Assembly (NCBI RefSeq): GCF_035984545.1
Contig: NZ_JAXCHP010000001.1
Coordinates: 2,356,001 to 2,420,000 of the forward strand
Direction: 5' to 3'
Length of the DNA stretch: 64,000 nt
Source of the DNA: Cryobacterium sp. GrIS_2_6
GTDB taxonomy: Bacteria; Actinomycetota; Actinomycetes; Actinomycetales; Microbacteriaceae
In this document: positions 62,987-64,000 of the stretch, in pieces
How positions within the stretch are numbered: position 1 is the stretch's first letter
How the letters are laid out: every line of letters begins with the position of its first letter
Position numbers and translations under genes: made by a program
Notes under the pieces: model-generated
Seen by the model: the letters and a program-made list of their open reading frames with translations, nothing else
What the model was told of the DNA's origin: nothing
The model's database searches: none

Positions 62987-64000
62987 GCGTAGCGGGCGCG
63001 GGCGACGCAGCCGTCGACGCGGCCGCGGTCGCAACCAAGGACGCGGCCAGGGCGCGGGCGGAATCCGTCGCCCGGGAGTCCTACGGCCGGCTGCTCGCGC
63101 TGATCGCGGCGCCGGGCGGCGACATCCCGTCCGCCGAGGATGCCCTTGCGGATGCCTTCCTCGAGGCGCTGACCCGGTGGCAGACGGCCGGCATTCCCGT
63201 CAACCCCGAGGGATGGCTGCTCACGGTGGCGCGCAATCGGCTCCGCGACCGCTGGAAGTCCATCGCCGTGCGCCGGACCGTGCCGCTCGACCCGACCGTG
63301 CTGTTCGGACTGTCTGGGTCGTTCGATCCGCCCGCACCGCTCTCGCTCGACGACGTCGACCCCGATGAGATCCCCGACAAGCGCCTCGAACTGCTTTTCG
63401 TTTGCGCGCACCCGGCGATCGATTCGGGCATTCGCACGCCCCTGATGCTGCAGACGGTGCTCGGTTTCGACGCGGCCCGGATCGCGGTGGCCTTCTCGCT
63501 GCCGGAATCCACGATGGCGCAGCGCCTCGTGCGGGCGAAGCGGCGGATTCGGGACGCGCGGATCCCCTTCACCGTGCCGGGGCTGACAGCACTCTCCGGG
63601 CGGCTCCCCGCGGTGCTCGAGGCGATCTACGGCGCCTATGCGATCGACTGTCAGCGTGCAGCCGGGCCGAGTGTGCGTGAGTCGCTTGCGGCGGAGTCGC
63701 TGTACCTCGCGACCGTGCTCGCGGCCCTGCTGCCGCGCGAGCCCGAGGTGCTCGGCCTTGCCGCGCTGCTGTCGTTCTCGCTGTCCCGGGCACCGGCACG
63801 CGCCGCACCGGACGGATCAACGATCGCCCTCGACGACCAGGATCCGGCCAGGTGGGATCGCGAGCTGATCCGGCAGGGGGAAACGCTGCTCCGGCGGGCC
63901 CACGGTTTCGACCAGATCGGACGATTCCAGGTGGAGGCGGCAATCGAGTCTGTGCACTGCGACCGGGCTCGCTCGGGCGAGACCGACCGGCCGGCGCTTC
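62983..64000 (+). CDS. ECF-type RNA polymerase sigma factor, DUF6596 class (partial)
   Basis: The frame is open from ATG 62983 to the right edge (339 codons). Region 2 is degenerate (ALADAFLEALTRWQTAGIP, NPEGWLLTVARNRLRDRWKS); region 4 is VLGFDAARIAVAFSLPESTM and AQRLVRAKRRIRDARIPF. A long C-terminal extension (DUF6596-like, from about residue 195) continues beyond the window. Such sigma factors are encoded next to YCII proteins and may respond to an unknown signal through the extension. Confidence 0.88.
   Translation, partial: MSVAGAGDAAVDAAAVATKDAARARAESVARESYGRLLALIAAPGGDIPSAEDALADAFLEALTRWQTAGIPVNPEGWLLTVARNRLRDRWKSIAVRRTVPLDPTVLFGLSGSFDPPAPLSLDDVDPDEIPDKRLELLFVCAHPAIDSGIRTPLMLQTVLGFDAARIAVAFSLPESTMAQRLVRAKRRIRDARIPFTVPGLTALSGRLPAVLEAIYGAYAIDCQRAAGPSVRESLAAESLYLATVLAALLPREPEVLGLAALLSFSLSRAPARAAPDGSTIALDDQDPARWDRELIRQGETLLRRAHGFDQIGRFQVEAAIESVHCDRARSGETDRPAL

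Overview
The window is high-GC DNA from an actinobacterium, most likely a member of the Microbacteriaceae. The evidence is the actinobacterial gene order argS, lysA, hom, thrC, thrB, rho, prfA, prmC, wecA, atpI, atpB, the many GTG starts, mycothiol-type mshA and mshB homologues, and a DUF222-HNH (13E12-type) protein. The genus cannot be read from the sequence alone.

1-20.1 kb is conserved housekeeping DNA, almost all on the minus strand and tightly coupled by start/stop overlaps. It encodes arginyl-tRNA synthetase, an LmeA-like protein, diaminopimelate decarboxylase, the threonine branch (hom, thrC, thrB), Rho with a very large low-complexity N-terminal region, RF1, the RF1 methyltransferase, a TsaC-type enzyme, a WecA-type transferase and the start of the ATP synthase operon, which runs off the left edge in atpH. 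A plus-strand cysK-cysE pair sits between prfA and prmC.

20.5-36.7 kb is accessory DNA with nested insertions. A 5.35-kb integrative element lies in the 3' end of a tRNA-Arg(CCG) gene. It is bounded by 44-bp direct repeats (20532-20575, 25879-25922), has a tyrosine integrase and matching arm-type sites at both ends, and carries a membrane protein, a DUF2510/DnaQ/TerB-like/BRCT protein and an XRE-nucleotidyltransferase pair with a palindromic operator. A TGTC...GACA transposon (25923-30443) with a near-perfect 5-bp target duplication is inserted exactly at the right att site. Inside it is an IS21-family element with a perfect 7-bp duplication. Beyond the transposon the left end of the integrative element occurs again in diverged form (30449-30583), which suggests a former tandem array, now cut off by a truncated Tn552/TniA-like transposon. 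Then come a DMT exporter, a broken resolvase, an SDR, a Pr6Pr-type membrane protein, an Nramp fragment and a c-di-GMP-I riboswitch candidate in front of decayed genes.

36.7-40.8 kb holds an NCS1 permease, a nitrilase-fold amidase and a PucR regulator, probably one nitrogenous-compound uptake and degradation unit. 41.1-45.4 kb is a decay zone: an IS30 element inside an IS3-family element, next to broken ferric-reductase-like and EF-G-like genes.

45.5-64 kb is mostly intact genes: TetR, RibD-type reductase, VOC proteins, a ribulose-monophosphate pair (hxlB, hxlA) facing a HATPase-LuxR regulator across a perfect palindrome, an mhqD/mhqO-like quinone-detoxification pair under a MarR-type palindrome, two tandem 111-bp palindromic repeats beside a DUF222-HNH protein, a four-domain persulfide-handling flavoprotein with CsoR/CstR-like operators, type III glutamine synthetase, an mshA/mshB-like pair, and a YCII protein with its sigma factor, which runs off the right edge.
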